From Alphaproteobacteria bacterium (lineage in GTDB: Bacteria; Pseudomonadota; Alphaproteobacteria; Rhizobiales; Aestuariivirgaceae): a stretch of DNA of 64,000 bases. The notes beneath the pieces were generated by a model. That model did no database searches and was not told the origin of the DNA. It was given only the letters and a program-made list of their open reading frames with translations. The DNA is taken from positions 1-64,000 of the forward strand of contig JAGWTZ010000004.1 in the NCBI GenBank assembly GCA_028868695.1, written 5' to 3'. Positions 43,724 through 57,428 of this stretch are shown in pieces; within the stretch, counting starts at the first letter, position 1, and every line of letters begins with the position of its first letter. The translations under genes and the position numbers were made by a program.

Positions 43724-45748
43724 TCAGGCCACTTCTGCCCTGGCAATCTTGCCTTCGATGGCGCGGGTTGCAGCCAGGGCCTCGGTGAGGGGCAGGGGCT
43801 TGCTGTAGAAATAGCCTTGGATGAATTCCACGCCAATGGATTTGAGCGTGGCCACCTCAGCCTCGGTCTCGGCACCCTCCGCCACCATGGTGAAGTTCAG
43901 CGCCCGTGCCAGGCTGGCGATGCCGTGCAGAAGCGGCTGCTCCGGGTTGGTGGCTTTGTCCTGGCGCACAAAGGCGCGGTCGATCTTCAATTTGTCAAAG
44001 GACAGGTTCTCCAGATAGGACAGCGAGGAATAGCCTGTGCCGAAATCATCCAGCGCGGTGGAAACGCCAAGCGCCTTGAGGTCATCCAGCAGTTTCTTGA
44101 CGAGGCCTGTGGACTTGCCGATGAACAGGCTTTCGGTGAGTTCGAGGCACAGCATGTGAGCCGGCAGCTGGGCGGCCTGCAACGCTTCATCAACCGTCTT
44201 CACAAAATCCGAAAGCAGCAGCTGGCTGGCGGAAACGTTGACGGAAACAAACCGTTCCGTGCCATCGAGGTCCAGCCAGGCGCGCGCATCCTGGCAGGCC
44301 TTGCGCAGCACCCAGTTGCCAAGGTCTGTGATCAGGCCGGATTTCTCGGCGATGGGAATGAACTTGGCGGGCGAAACCAGCGCGCCATCGCCGCGCCGCC
44401 AGCGCAGCAGCGCCTCATAGCCATCAACCCGCGTGGTCTTCGTGGAAACAATGGGCTGATAGTAAACAATCAGTTCACCCGCGGCGATGGCTCCGCGCAG
44501 GCTGCGCTCCATCTCCGCTTCCTCGTCGATGGCCTGGCCCAGCTCGTGGCGATAGCCCAGCACGCGGCCCACGCCCTCGCGCTTGGCCTGCGTCAGCGCC
44601 AGGCTGGCGTGGCGCTGCAGGTCTTCGGCGCTTTCACCGAAATCCGGCGCCAGCGCATAGCCGCCGCACACCGAGACATGCAGCTCATGGCCGCCAAGGT
44701 TCATGGATTTGTAGAGGCTCGCAATGAAGGGCGCCAAGGCCACATGCGCCTCATCAGCGTTCTTCACCCCGGGAATGAGAATGCCGAATTCATCGCCGCC
44801 CAGCCTTGCCACCATGCTGTCCTCAGACCCCGCCTCGCGCAGCAGGGCCGCCACATTGAGCAACAGCGCATCGCCGATCACCTGGCCCAGCGTGTCATTG
44901 ATGGTTTTGAAATTATCGATATCCATCAACAGGATAACGCATTGGCCGGCGGGCGTCTCGCCAAAGCGCTCGTTCAGCCGCTCCTGAAAGCTGGCACGGT
45001 TGGGCAGGCCGGTGAGCGGGTCGAAATAGGCGAGCTTCTTGAGCGCGCTGTCACGGTTGTGGATTTCGCCGATCATGCCGTTGAAGCTGTCAACCAGCGT
45101 GCGGGTTTCGCCCTCGGCCTCGGGAATATGGGTCACTTCATAGCGGCGCGCCTTGCGCAGCGCGAGAATGGAGTTGGTGAGCTGCACGATCGGCGCGGTG
45201 ATGCGTTTCTGCAGGCGCCGCGCCAGGGCCAGCGCGAACAGAAGCCCCACAATGGCGCTGAGAACAATCACGCCCAGCGTGGCGAGAAGCTGGTCGCGCA
45301 CCGTGGAAATGTCACCCACCATGACCAGGCGGCCAACATTTTCACCGCCGCGCACCACATCAACGGCCACGGGCATCAAGCCCTGGGTAACCATTTTGAG
45401 AAAACTGGGATCGCCCGTCATCACATCGCTGGAAAGCACCACATGGTTGCCGGCATAGGCAACAACCGTGTCACTGCCATCGATGGCGTAGACGCTGGCC
45501 ACATCATTGAGGCGCTTGATGGAGTGGAACACGCGCTGGATCGCCGCACTGTCATGTGCGGCCAGCGATTCACCGATGGCTGACGCGAACACAAAGCCTG
45601 TGGATTCCAGGCCCGCCCTGCGGGCTTTCACATTGGCATTGAGCTGATAGAAGGCGAGGGAAACGGCAAGCAGGCTCATCGCCGTGACGATGGCGATGGC
45701 CACCAGGCGGTTGATCCGGCGGCCAATGGTTGTCTGTTTGTTGCTCAT
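43724..45748 (-). CDS. Membrane-bound GGDEF-EAL protein (cyclic-di-GMP turnover)
   Basis: A 674-residue sensor. N-terminal transmembrane helix (about 13-35), a periplasmic region of about 110 residues, a second helix ('LGVIVLSAIVGLLFALALA'), a HAMP-like linker, a GGDEF domain with intact 'GGDEFG', and an EAL domain with 'GYEALLRW', 'ELTES', 'DDFGTGYSSLSYL' and 'KLKIDRAFV'. Both catalytic sites look intact; no clear RxxD inhibitory site precedes the GGDEF motif. Net activity (synthesis or breakdown of c-di-GMP) is unknown. Good ribosome site; divergent from the TadG-like gene. Confidence 0.93.
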   Translation of the reverse strand: MSNKQTTIGRRINRLVAIAIVTAMSLLAVSLAFYQLNANVKARRAGLESTGFVFASAIGESLAAHDSAAIQRVFHSIKRLNDVASVYAIDGSDTVVAYAGNHVVLSSDVMTGDPSFLKMVTQGLMPVAVDVVRGGENVGRLVMVGDISTVRDQLLATLGVIVLSAIVGLLFALALARRLQKRITAPIVQLTNSILALRKARRYEVTHIPEAEGETRTLVDSFNGMIGEIHNRDSALKKLAYFDPLTGLPNRASFQERLNERFGETPAGQCVILLMDIDNFKTINDTLGQVIGDALLLNVAALLREAGSEDSMVARLGGDEFGILIPGVKNADEAHVALAPFIASLYKSMNLGGHELHVSVCGGYALAPDFGESAEDLQRHASLALTQAKREGVGRVLGYRHELGQAIDEEAEMERSLRGAIAAGELIVYYQPIVSTKTTRVDGYEALLRWRRGDGALVSPAKFIPIAEKSGLITDLGNWVLRKACQDARAWLDLDGTERFVSVNVSASQLLLSDFVKTVDEALQAAQLPAHMLCLELTESLFIGKSTGLVKKLLDDLKALGVSTALDDFGTGYSSLSYLENLSFDKLKIDRAFVRQDKATNPEQPLLHGIASLARALNFTMVAEGAETEAEVATLKSIGVEFIQGYFYSKPLPLTEALAATRAIEGKIARAEVA

Positions 45749-45852
45749 GCCCCACTCCCTTAACCTTGGGTGATATCAGTGCCGCTTTAAACGCAACTGA
45801 ATCAACAGGGTGAACGCATTGCAAACGCCACACAGGGTTAATCCGCAGGCGG

Positions 45853-47271
45853 ATGATTAAAATTGAAAATACCGCCGGAACCATATCTTCATTTCCTCCG
45901 TGTAATGAAGATCGCTTAATACGGGGAAAGAGAGCCTTGAGTTTCACTGCCGCAATATGGAAGGGAATTCGCCGTTGGTGCGCCAGCACCGGCGGCAACA
46001 CCGCAATCATGTTTGCGCTCTCCCTTCCGGCCCTTGCGGGCGTTGGCGGCCTTGCCATTGATTTCGCCACCTTGAACCTGAAGCGCGCCGCCCTGCAAAG
46101 CGCTGCTGATGAGGCCGCCATCTCCGCGGCCAAGCAGCTCAGCCTCGCCAGCGCCAACGACACGGCCATCCAGGCCTCGGTGACCACCTATCTCTCCAAC
46201 CAGTTGAGGGGCGATGACGCGGCGGCTTCTGGCGCAACGCTCATCACCCACGCCGGTGGTGCTTCCAGTGGCACTGGCGGCATGGCGATGGCCATGGCCG
46301 CTCCGGGCGCGCCTGCCACGCAGTCCGCCAGTGACTCCGTTACCGTGCAGGTCACCGAAGCCTGGACGCCCTTCTTCGCACATTTCGTCAGCCCCAATGT
46401 GACGCCCATCGTGGTTGCCGCCACGGCCACTTTGCAAGGCAACAACAAGCTCTGCGTTCTCTCCCTCAACGGGTCAGACAGCAACGCCTACAAGATGATG
46501 AACAATGCCCATGTGCAGGCGCCCACCTGCGGCATCTTTTCCAACTCGGTGGCAGCCAACGGCATGGTGCTGCAGAACACGGCCTCGCTCACCGCCTCCG
46601 TGATCTGTTCATCGGGCGGCATTGTCGCCACCGCCTCGCAGACCAACGTGACGCCGGAAACGGATTGCCCGGTGATGCCAGACCCGCTGGCTGGCCATGC
46701 CACGCCCACGGTTGGCGCTTGCACGGCCAACAGCTACGCGGTCTCGTCGGGAACCATCACCCTGGCGCCCGGTGTCTATTGCGGCGGCATGTCCATCACC
46801 GGCACGGCACGCGTCACCTTCAGCCCCGGCACCTATGTCATCAAGAATGGTGCCTTCACCATTGCCGGGCAGGCCGTCGCTTCAGGAATGAACACGGGCT
46901 TCTACCTGGTCGGAGACAATGCCCTGATCAATTTCGCGGGCAACTCGACGATCAATCTCAGCGGCGCGGAATCGGGCGTGATGGCCGGGCTGCTGTTCTT
47001 TGCCGACAAGGGTGAATCGGATGGCTCAACCCATGTGATCAATTCGCCCAATGTGCAGGTTCTCACCGGAACGATCTATCTGCCGATGGGCGACATCCTG
47101 GTGAACCCCAACGGCAACGTGGCAGGCACTTCCGCCTACACGGCGATCATCGCCCAGCGCGTGCGCATGGGCAACGGCTCAAACCTGGTGATGAACACCA
47201 ACTATGCCAGCACCAATGTGCCCGTGCCTGATGGCGTGCGCACCACGGCCACAGTCGTCCTCAGCAACTAG
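45853..47271 (+). CDS. TadG-like (TadE/TadG family) pilus-associated protein, copy 1
   Basis: Up to 472 residues. The putative Flp-pilus TadE/G-like segment 'GGNTAIMFALSLPALAGVGGLAIDFATLNLKRAALQSAADEAA' anchors the protein in the membrane; the remaining large region is extracytoplasmic and beta-rich, with 'LAPGVYCGGMSITGTARVTFSPGTYVIKNG' and 'INLSGAESGVMAGLLFFADKG' repeated almost identically in the gene at 54073. Comparison with that copy suggests the true start may be TTG 45937 ('LSFTAAIWKG') after GGGGAAAGAGAG. No other tad genes are nearby, so it is an orphan. Confidence 0.8.
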   Translation: MIKIENTAGTISSFPPCNEDRLIRGKRALSFTAAIWKGIRRWCASTGGNTAIMFALSLPALAGVGGLAIDFATLNLKRAALQSAADEAAISAAKQLSLASANDTAIQASVTTYLSNQLRGDDAAASGATLITHAGGASSGTGGMAMAMAAPGAPATQSASDSVTVQVTEAWTPFFAHFVSPNVTPIVVAATATLQGNNKLCVLSLNGSDSNAYKMMNNAHVQAPTCGIFSNSVAANGMVLQNTASLTASVICSSGGIVATASQTNVTPETDCPVMPDPLAGHATPTVGACTANSYAVSSGTITLAPGVYCGGMSITGTARVTFSPGTYVIKNGAFTIAGQAVASGMNTGFYLVGDNALINFAGNSTINLSGAESGVMAGLLFFADKGESDGSTHVINSPNVQVLTGTIYLPMGDILVNPNGNVAGTSAYTAIIAQRVRMGNGSNLVMNTNYASTNVPVPDGVRTTATVVLSN

Positions 47272-47301
47272 CCTGTCGGAAAGCCCGCAAAGCGAACGAT
47301 T

Positions 47302-51443
<4,142 letters not shown>

Positions 51444-51451
51444 CTGGGGCC

Positions 51452-53020
51452 TCACAGCGGCATCGTGTCGTGCTTGCGCGCCGGGTGCAGCGCCGATTTC
51501 TTGCGAAGCGCCGCAAAGGCCCGCGCGATCCGCTTGCGCGAGGCATGCGGCATGATCACCTCGTCAATGAAGCCGCGCTCGGCCGCCACGAATGGGTTGG
51601 CAAAGCGCGCCTCATATTCGCTCGTGCGCGCCGCGATCTTGTCCTTGTCATCGAGTTCGGCCCGGTAAAGGATTTCAACGGCCCCCTTGGCCCCCATCAC
51701 GGCAATTTCGGCGGTGGGCCAAGCATAGTTCACATCGGCGCCGATGTGCTTTGATGCCATCACGTCATAGGCCCCGCCATAGGCCTTCCGCGTGATCAGC
51801 GTCACCATCGGCACGGTGGCCTGCGCATAGGCGAACAGCAGCTTGGCGCCATGCTTGATGACGCCGCCATATTCCTGCGCCGTGCCCGGCAGGAAGCCCG
51901 GCACATCCACCAGAGTGAGGATGGGGATGTTGAAGGCATCGCAGAAGCGCACAAAGCGCGCCGCCTTGCGCGAGGAGTCGATGTCCAGAACGCCCGCCAG
52001 ATGCAGTGGCTGGTTGGCCACCACGCCAATCGTCTGTCCCTCCATGCGGATGAAGCCGGTGATGATGCTGCGGGCGAAAGCCTCCTGGATTTCGAAGAAG
52101 TCACCCTCATCGGCCAGCGCCAGCACCAGTTCCTTCATGTCATAGGGCTTGGTGGCGGAATCAGGGATCAGCGTGTCCAGCCGCGCCTCAATGCGCGCCG
52201 GGTCATCAAAGAAGGGGCGGGTGGGGGCGGGCTCCCGGTTCGAGAGCGGCAGGAAGTCAAACAGCCGCCGCACCTGTTCCAGCGTTTCGATGTCATTGTC
52301 ATAAGCCCCATCCGCCACCGAGGATTTGCTGGTGTGGGTGGTGGCCCCGCCCAGTTCCTCGGCGGAGACGATCTCGTTGGTGACGGTCTTCACCACATCC
52401 GGCCCGGTGACGAACATGTAGGACGAATCCTTCACCATGAAGATGAAATCGGTCATCGCCGGGGAATAGACAGCCCCGCCCGCGCAAGGCCCCATGATCA
52501 CCGAAATCTGCGGAATGACGCCCGAGGCATCGACATTGCGCTTGAACACTTCCGCATAGCCCGCCAGCGATGCAACGCCTTCCTGGATGCGCGCCCCGCC
52601 GGAATCATTGAGGCCGATGACCGGCGCCCCCATCTTCACCGCCATATCCATGATCTTGCAGATCTTCTGCGCATGGGTTTCGGAGAGCGAGCCGCCCAGC
52701 ACGGTGAAATCCTGCGCAAACACGCACACCATGCGGCCATTGATCGTGCCCCAACCGGTGACCACGCCATCCCCCGCGATCTTCTGCTTCTCCATGCCGA
52801 ACTCGGTGGAGCGGTGGGTGACGAACATGTCGTATTCTTCAAAGCTGCCCTCATCGAGCAGCACGTCGATGCGCTCTCTCGCGGTCAGCTTGCCCTTGGC
52901 ATGTTGGGCTTCAATGCGCTTGGCGCCCCCGCCCATCCGGGCATCCTGGCGGCGCTGTTCCAATTGGTCGAGAACGTCTTGCACGGGTGTTCTTCTTGTT
53001 GTTGCCTGTTGGGACATCAT
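51452..53020 (-). CDS. pccB: Propionyl-CoA carboxylase beta (carboxyltransferase) subunit
   Basis: A 522-residue carboxyltransferase subunit that moves CO2 from biotin to propionyl-CoA. The two oxyanion regions are clear: '[17 protein letters not shown]' and '[16 protein letters not shown]' in the first half, and '[39 protein letters not shown]' and '[18 protein letters not shown]' in the second. Start at ATG 53020 or the adjoining ATG 53017 ('MSQQATTRR'); the track ORF adds 31 unconserved residues. First gene of the propionate operon. Confidence 0.96.
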   Translation of the reverse strand: MMSQQATTRRTPVQDVLDQLEQRRQDARMGGGAKRIEAQHAKGKLTARERIDVLLDEGSFEEYDMFVTHRSTEFGMEKQKIAGDGVVTGWGTINGRMVCVFAQDFTVLGGSLSETHAQKICKIMDMAVKMGAPVIGLNDSGGARIQEGVASLAGYAEVFKRNVDASGVIPQISVIMGPCAGGAVYSPAMTDFIFMVKDSSYMFVTGPDVVKTVTNEIVSAEELGGATTHTSKSSVADGAYDNDIETLEQVRRLFDFLPLSNREPAPTRPFFDDPARIEARLDTLIPDSATKPYDMKELVLALADEGDFFEIQEAFARSIITGFIRMEGQTIGVVANQPLHLAGVLDIDSSRKAARFVRFCDAFNIPILTLVDVPGFLPGTAQEYGGVIKHGAKLLFAYAQATVPMVTLITRKAYGGAYDVMASKHIGADVNYAWPTAEIAVMGAKGAVEILYRAELDDKDKIAARTSEYEARFANPFVAAERGFIDEVIMPHASRKRIARAFAALRKKSALHPARKHDTMPL

Positions 53021-53124
53021 TGCTAGCCGAACGGCGGCGCAAGGGCAATTGCCGGGGGCTGGGCCATGCAGAATCCGCCCTGTGGCCTTTGCCCGCTGCG
53101 GCAAAATGGGCAATCAGGTGGCCC

Positions 53125-53997
53125 ATGGCATCATCATCAACCAGGGGCGCCGCCCTTGTCATTGCTTCCGCCCTGCTGTGGAGCTTTGGCGGCACCATCG
53201 CCCGCTTCATCTCGGTTCAGGATTCCTGGACAGTGGTGTTCTGGCGCTCAACCTTTGCCGCGCTGTTCCTTCTGGCCTTCATGCTGGTGAATGATGGCCC
53301 GCGCGAAACCACCGCAATGTTCCGCCGCATGGGCTGGGCGGGGCTCGCCGTGGCGCTGTGCTTTGCCATCGCGTCCACTTCATTCGTGATTGCGCTGGCC
53401 TATACCAAGGTGGCCAATATCCTGCTCATCCAGGCAGGCGTGCCGTTGCTGGCGGCCCTGCTGGCTTGGGCGGTGTTCCGCGAGAAGGTGTCAGTGCCAA
53501 CCCAGCTTGCCATCGCCGCGGTGATCGCCGGCGTTGGCATCATGGTGTCGGAATCGCTGGATGGCAAAGTCTCTCCCATCGGCGATGGCCTGGCCATTCT
53601 CATCGCCTTCGCCTTTGCCTGCGCCACGGTGATTTCGCGCCACCATGCCGAAGTGCGCATGCTGCCAGCGGTTTGCCTGGCGACCTCGGTGGCCGGGCTG
53701 TTTGCCGCCACGCGCCTTGGCAGCTTTGGCGTCTCACCTGCGGATTTCGGCTTCCTGTTCCTGTTCGGCGCGGTGAATTTGGGGGCAGGCCTTGCCGTGT
53801 TCACCATGGGTGTTCGCCTCATCCCGGCCGCCTTTGCCGCCTTGCTGGGCACACTGGAGCCTGTTCTGGCCCCGCTATGGGTATGGCTGGTGCATGGCGA
53901 AGTGCCCAGCGCCCGCACCCTGCTGGGCGGATCGGTGGTGTTTGCGGCCCTGTTCATCCATCTGCTTCTCGAATGGCGGCGCAGCGCCAAGGCTTGA
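53125..53997 (+). CDS. DMT-family (EamA) transporter
   Basis: A 290-residue inner-membrane protein with ten hydrophobic helices in two EamA repeats ('ASALLWSFGGTIARFI' and 'GAVNLGAGLAVFTMGVRLIPAAFAALLGTLEPVLAPLWVWLVHGE'), the latter with the conserved 'LEPVLAPLW' motif. Drug/metabolite exporter superfamily; substrate cannot be deduced. Start moved 46 codons from the track ORF to ATG 53125, where the first helix begins. Divergent from pccB. Confidence 0.9.
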   Translation: MASSSTRGAALVIASALLWSFGGTIARFISVQDSWTVVFWRSTFAALFLLAFMLVNDGPRETTAMFRRMGWAGLAVALCFAIASTSFVIALAYTKVANILLIQAGVPLLAALLAWAVFREKVSVPTQLAIAAVIAGVGIMVSESLDGKVSPIGDGLAILIAFAFACATVISRHHAEVRMLPAVCLATSVAGLFAATRLGSFGVSPADFGFLFLFGAVNLGAGLAVFTMGVRLIPAAFAALLGTLEPVLAPLWVWLVHGEVPSARTLLGGSVVFAALFIHLLLEWRRSAKA

Positions 53998-54044
53998 CGC
54001 GATACAACTTTACCGGGCATTTACGAATTCGCTTAGTCTGCCAT

Positions 54045-54061
54045 TAGGAGTTGTACTCCTA
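54045..54061. promoter_or_regulatory. Perfect dyad upstream of TadG-like copy 2
   Basis: TAGGAGT-TGT-ACTCCTA, a perfect 7-bp inverted repeat 11 bases before the ATG. It buries the only AGGAG in the leader, so it may be an operator or a translation-controlling hairpin. Confidence 0.45.
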
Positions 54062-54072
54062 GATTGCGGGCC

Positions 54073-55335
54073 ATGAGGGTCTGGTTCCACGGCATATTTG
54101 CACCGCTCCTGCGCTTTTGCAGGGACGCACGAGCCAATACCGCCATCATGCTGGCCCTTGCAGCGCCGGTTCTGCTGGGCGGCGCGGGCATGGCGGTGGA
54201 TTTCGGCACCTATACCATGAAGGCCAATGCCCTGCAGGCCGCAGCCGACGAGGCCGCCACCGCAGGCACGCGCGAATTGGCGCTGACCAGCTCGACGGAT
54301 ACCTCCATCACCGCCTCGGTGACGAACCTGCTGAACAGCAATTTGCAGCAGAACGATGCATCGGCAACGCCCACCGTCACCATCAACCGCGCCAAGGGCA
54401 CGGTGACGGTCCGGCTTTCCGAGGCCTGGACACCAGTTTTCGCCCATTTCCTCAATGCCGGCATCACCCCGGTGATCGCCAGTGCCACAGGCATGCTGCA
54501 AGGGGAATCGCGGCTCTGCATTCTCGCCCTGCATGGTTCTGATCCCTTCACCTTCAACATGATGAAGAATGCCCATGTGCAGGCGGCCACCTGCTCGGTC
54601 TATTCCAATTCGACAAGCGGCCAGGGCATGACGCTGCAAAACGCCTCCAGCATCAACGCCGCGGTGATTTGCTCGGCTGGCGGCGTCATTGGCACCGGCT
54701 ATTCCACCAGCGTGAAGCCGCAAACCGATTGCCAGCCGCTGGCTGACCCGCTGGCCGGCCGGGCGGCACCCGCTGTTGGCGCCTGCACGGCCACCAATTT
54801 CAAGGTAACAACCGGCGCAGTTTCGCTGTCGCCCGGTGTCTATTGCGGCGGCATCAACATTTCCGGCACGGCCATCGCCTCTTTCAACCCCGGGACCTAC
54901 ATCATCAAGGATGGATTTTTCTACATCGGCAATTCAGCCCAGGTGACGGGCACCAATGTCGGCTTTTATCTCACCGGCAAGAATGCGCTGCTGTGGTTCC
55001 TGGGCACGGCCTCGATCAATTTGAGCGGCGCCGAATCCGGCCCTCTCGCTGGCCTGCTGTTCTTTGGCGACCGCACCATGAATTCGCCCATCCCGCACAT
55101 CATCAGCGCCAGCAACGTGCACCAGTTGACAGGCACCATCTATTTCCCCTCCACCAACCTGTGGATTGACCCGAACGGCAACGTGGCCGAGGCTTCTGCC
55201 TACACGGCGATCATCGCCTTGCACATGGTCATCGACAATGGCCCCAACCTGGTGCTGAACACCAACTATGGCGCCACTGCGGTGCCGGTGCCGGATGGCG
55301 TGCGCTCGACATCAACGGTGGTTCTCTCCAACTGA
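54073..55335 (+). CDS. TadG-like (TadE/TadG family) pilus-associated protein, copy 2
   Basis: A 420-residue paralogue of the gene at 45853. TadE/G-like membrane segment 'ANTAIMLALAAPVLLGGAGMAVDFGTYTMKANALQAAADEAA' near residue 20, then the shared extracytoplasmic domain ('LSPGVYCGGINISGTAIASFNPGTYIIKDG', 'INLSGAESGPLAGLLFFGDR', 'DGVRSTSTVVLSN'). About 45 residues rich in Ala/Gly/Met present in copy 1 are missing here. ATG 54073 starts the homology; a TTG nine bases upstream is possible. No pilus assembly genes nearby. Confidence 0.82.
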   Translation: MRVWFHGIFAPLLRFCRDARANTAIMLALAAPVLLGGAGMAVDFGTYTMKANALQAAADEAATAGTRELALTSSTDTSITASVTNLLNSNLQQNDASATPTVTINRAKGTVTVRLSEAWTPVFAHFLNAGITPVIASATGMLQGESRLCILALHGSDPFTFNMMKNAHVQAATCSVYSNSTSGQGMTLQNASSINAAVICSAGGVIGTGYSTSVKPQTDCQPLADPLAGRAAPAVGACTATNFKVTTGAVSLSPGVYCGGINISGTAIASFNPGTYIIKDGFFYIGNSAQVTGTNVGFYLTGKNALLWFLGTASINLSGAESGPLAGLLFFGDRTMNSPIPHIISASNVHQLTGTIYFPSTNLWIDPNGNVAEASAYTAIIALHMVIDNGPNLVLNTNYGATAVPVPDGVRSTSTVVLSN

Positions 55336-55391
55336 TCGCGCGCTTTGCGTGCCCGCGCTGGCCGTGCTAACCGGGCCGCCGGAGCATCATC

Positions 55392-57302
55392 GTGATTTCA
55401 ACACCGCTACTCGACACCATCAACTCCCCGGCTGACCTGAAGCAGTTGAAAGACCAGCAGCTGCCGCAGCTGGCCCAGGAATTGCGCGATGACATGATTG
55501 CCGCCGTCTCCAAGACTGGCGGCCATCTCGGCGCTGGCCTTGGCGTGGTCGAACTCACCATCGCCTTGCATCATGTGTTCAACACGCCGGATGACCGGCT
55601 GGTCTGGGATGTGGGCCACCAGGCCTATCCCCACAAGATTCTCACCGGCCGCCGCGGGCACTTCGCAACCCTGCGGCAGGAAGGCGGCCTTTCCGGCTTC
55701 ACCCGCCGCGCCGAAAGCGAATTTGACCCGTTTGGCGCGGCCCATTCCTCCACCTCCATTTCGGCAGGCCTCGGCATGGCCGTGGCGCGTGACTTGAAGC
55801 AAGAGAAGCGCAATGTGATCGCGGTGATCGGCGATGGTTCAATGTCGGCAGGCATGGCCTTCGAGGCCCTGAACAATGCCGGTGCGCTCAATGCCCGGAT
55901 GATTGTCATCCTCAACGACAATGACATGTCCATCGCCCCGCCATCGGGCGCGCTCTCGGCCTATCTGGCGCGGCTGGCCACCGGCAAGGCCTATCATGAT
56001 GCGCGCGACATCGGCAAAAAGCTGGCGTCCTATCTGGGCGCGCGGGTGGACAATGCCATTCACCGCGCCGTGGGCCATGCCCGCGGCTTTGTCACCGGCG
56101 GCACGCTGTTTGAAGAGTTGGGCTTCTTCCATGTTGGCCCCATCGACGGGCATGATTTCAACGCCCTGCTGCCGGTGCTGCGCAATGTGCGCGACAATGC
56201 CACCGGGCCGGTGCTCATCCATGTCGTCACCCGCAAGGGCAAGGGCTATGCCCCCGCCGAAGCCGCCGCCGACAAGTATCACGGCGTCAACAAGTTCAAC
56301 GTCATCACCGGTGAGCAGGCCAAGCCGCCATCCAATGCCCCGGCCTATACCAAGGTGTTCGGCAAGGCGCTGGTGGAAGAGGCGGCGCGCGATGAACGCA
56401 TCGTGGCCATTACCGCCGCCATGCCGTCAGGCACCGGGCTTGACCTGTTTGGCGAGGCTTTCCCCAGTCGCCTGTTTGACGTGGGCATCGCCGAGCAGCA
56501 TGCCGTCACCTTCGCGGCCGGCCTTGCCAGCGAGGGGTTGAGGCCCTTTGCGGCGATCTATTCCACCTTCCTGCAGCGCGCCTACGACCAGGTGGTGCAT
56601 GATGTGGCGATCCAGAAGCTGCCGGTGCGCTTCCCCATTGACCGCGCGGGTTATGTCGGCGCTGATGGCCCCACCCATTGCGGCGCGTTTGACATTGGCT
56701 TCCTGGCCAGCCTGCCGGGCTTTGTGGTGATGGCGGCGGCCGATGAGGCCGAGCTGAAGCACATGGTGCGCACAGCCGCCGAATATGATGAGGGCCCCAT
56801 CTCTTTCCGGTATCCGCGTGGTGACGGCGTGGGCGTGGACCTGCCGGAACGTGGCAGCCTTCTCGAAATCGGCAAGGGCCGGGTGGTGAAACAGGGCACG
56901 CGTGTGGCCATCCTCTCCTTCGGCACAAGGCTGCAGGAGTCGCTGCAGGCGGCGCGGGAGCTGGATGCCGCAGGCCTTTCCACCACGGTGGCCGATGCCC
57001 GCTTCGCCAAGCCGCTGGATGTGGATCTCATCACCCGCCTCGCTGAAAACCATGAGATGCTGGTGCTGGTGGAGGAGGGGGCTGCCGGCGGCTTCGGCGC
57101 GCAGGTGATGCATGCCTTGGCGCGGCTGGGGCTGCTGGACCGGGGCCTGAAACTCCGCAGCCTGACACTGCCCGATGAGTTCACCGAACAGGCCAAGCCA
57201 GAGGTGATGTATGCCCGCGCCGGGCTTGACCACCGCGGAATAGTGGCCAGCGTGTTGCAGGCCTTCGGCCAGGACGCCGCCGCAACCCTGATCAGGGCCT
57301 AA
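55392..57302 (+). CDS. dxs: 1-deoxy-D-xylulose-5-phosphate synthase
   Basis: A 636-residue thiamine-diphosphate enzyme that condenses pyruvate and glyceraldehyde 3-phosphate, the first step of the MEP isoprenoid pathway. '[15 protein letters not shown]' at the start of domain I, TPP motif '[18 protein letters not shown]...LNDN', domain II '[18 protein letters not shown]' with the catalytic Glu, and 'PTHCGAFDI' are present. It starts with GTG after GGAG. In many alphaproteobacteria dxs sits with xseB and tlyA; here the glycogen operon follows after a 126-base AT-rich gap. Confidence 0.96.
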   Translation: MISTPLLDTINSPADLKQLKDQQLPQLAQELRDDMIAAVSKTGGHLGAGLGVVELTIALHHVFNTPDDRLVWDVGHQAYPHKILTGRRGHFATLRQEGGLSGFTRRAESEFDPFGAAHSSTSISAGLGMAVARDLKQEKRNVIAVIGDGSMSAGMAFEALNNAGALNARMIVILNDNDMSIAPPSGALSAYLARLATGKAYHDARDIGKKLASYLGARVDNAIHRAVGHARGFVTGGTLFEELGFFHVGPIDGHDFNALLPVLRNVRDNATGPVLIHVVTRKGKGYAPAEAAADKYHGVNKFNVITGEQAKPPSNAPAYTKVFGKALVEEAARDERIVAITAAMPSGTGLDLFGEAFPSRLFDVGIAEQHAVTFAAGLASEGLRPFAAIYSTFLQRAYDQVVHDVAIQKLPVRFPIDRAGYVGADGPTHCGAFDIGFLASLPGFVVMAAADEAELKHMVRTAAEYDEGPISFRYPRGDGVGVDLPERGSLLEIGKGRVVKQGTRVAILSFGTRLQESLQAARELDAAGLSTTVADARFAKPLDVDLITRLAENHEMLVLVEEGAAGGFGAQVMHALARLGLLDRGLKLRSLTLPDEFTEQAKPEVMYARAGLDHRGIVASVLQAFGQDAAATLIRA

Positions 57303-57308
57303 CTTGCC

Positions 57309-57337
57309 TTGAACGATAAAAATTAAATTATTTCAAT
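57309..57337 (+). promoter_or_regulatory. Possible sigma-70 promoter of the glycogen operon
   Basis: TTGAAC, 17-base spacer, TTCAAT, in an AT-rich block unlike its surroundings, about 90 bases before glgP. Matches are moderate, and alphaproteobacterial -10 boxes are often weak. Confidence 0.35.
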
Positions 57338-57428
57338 GGTTTAAAAAAATGATGATCGCACATCAAAAGCTGTTGCGTTGCCGGGGTTAACCCGGCAAAA
57401 CATTTCAGGACAAATCACGGAGCCGCAA

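Noticed and set aside
43817-45583. 588-residue plus-strand ORF
   Set aside because: Antisense to the GGDEF-EAL gene, whose catalytic motifs are all intact.
53021-53124. Cobalamin riboswitch ahead of the propionate/mutase operon
   Set aside because: The divergent gap is only about 100 bases and shows no B12-box-like sequence.
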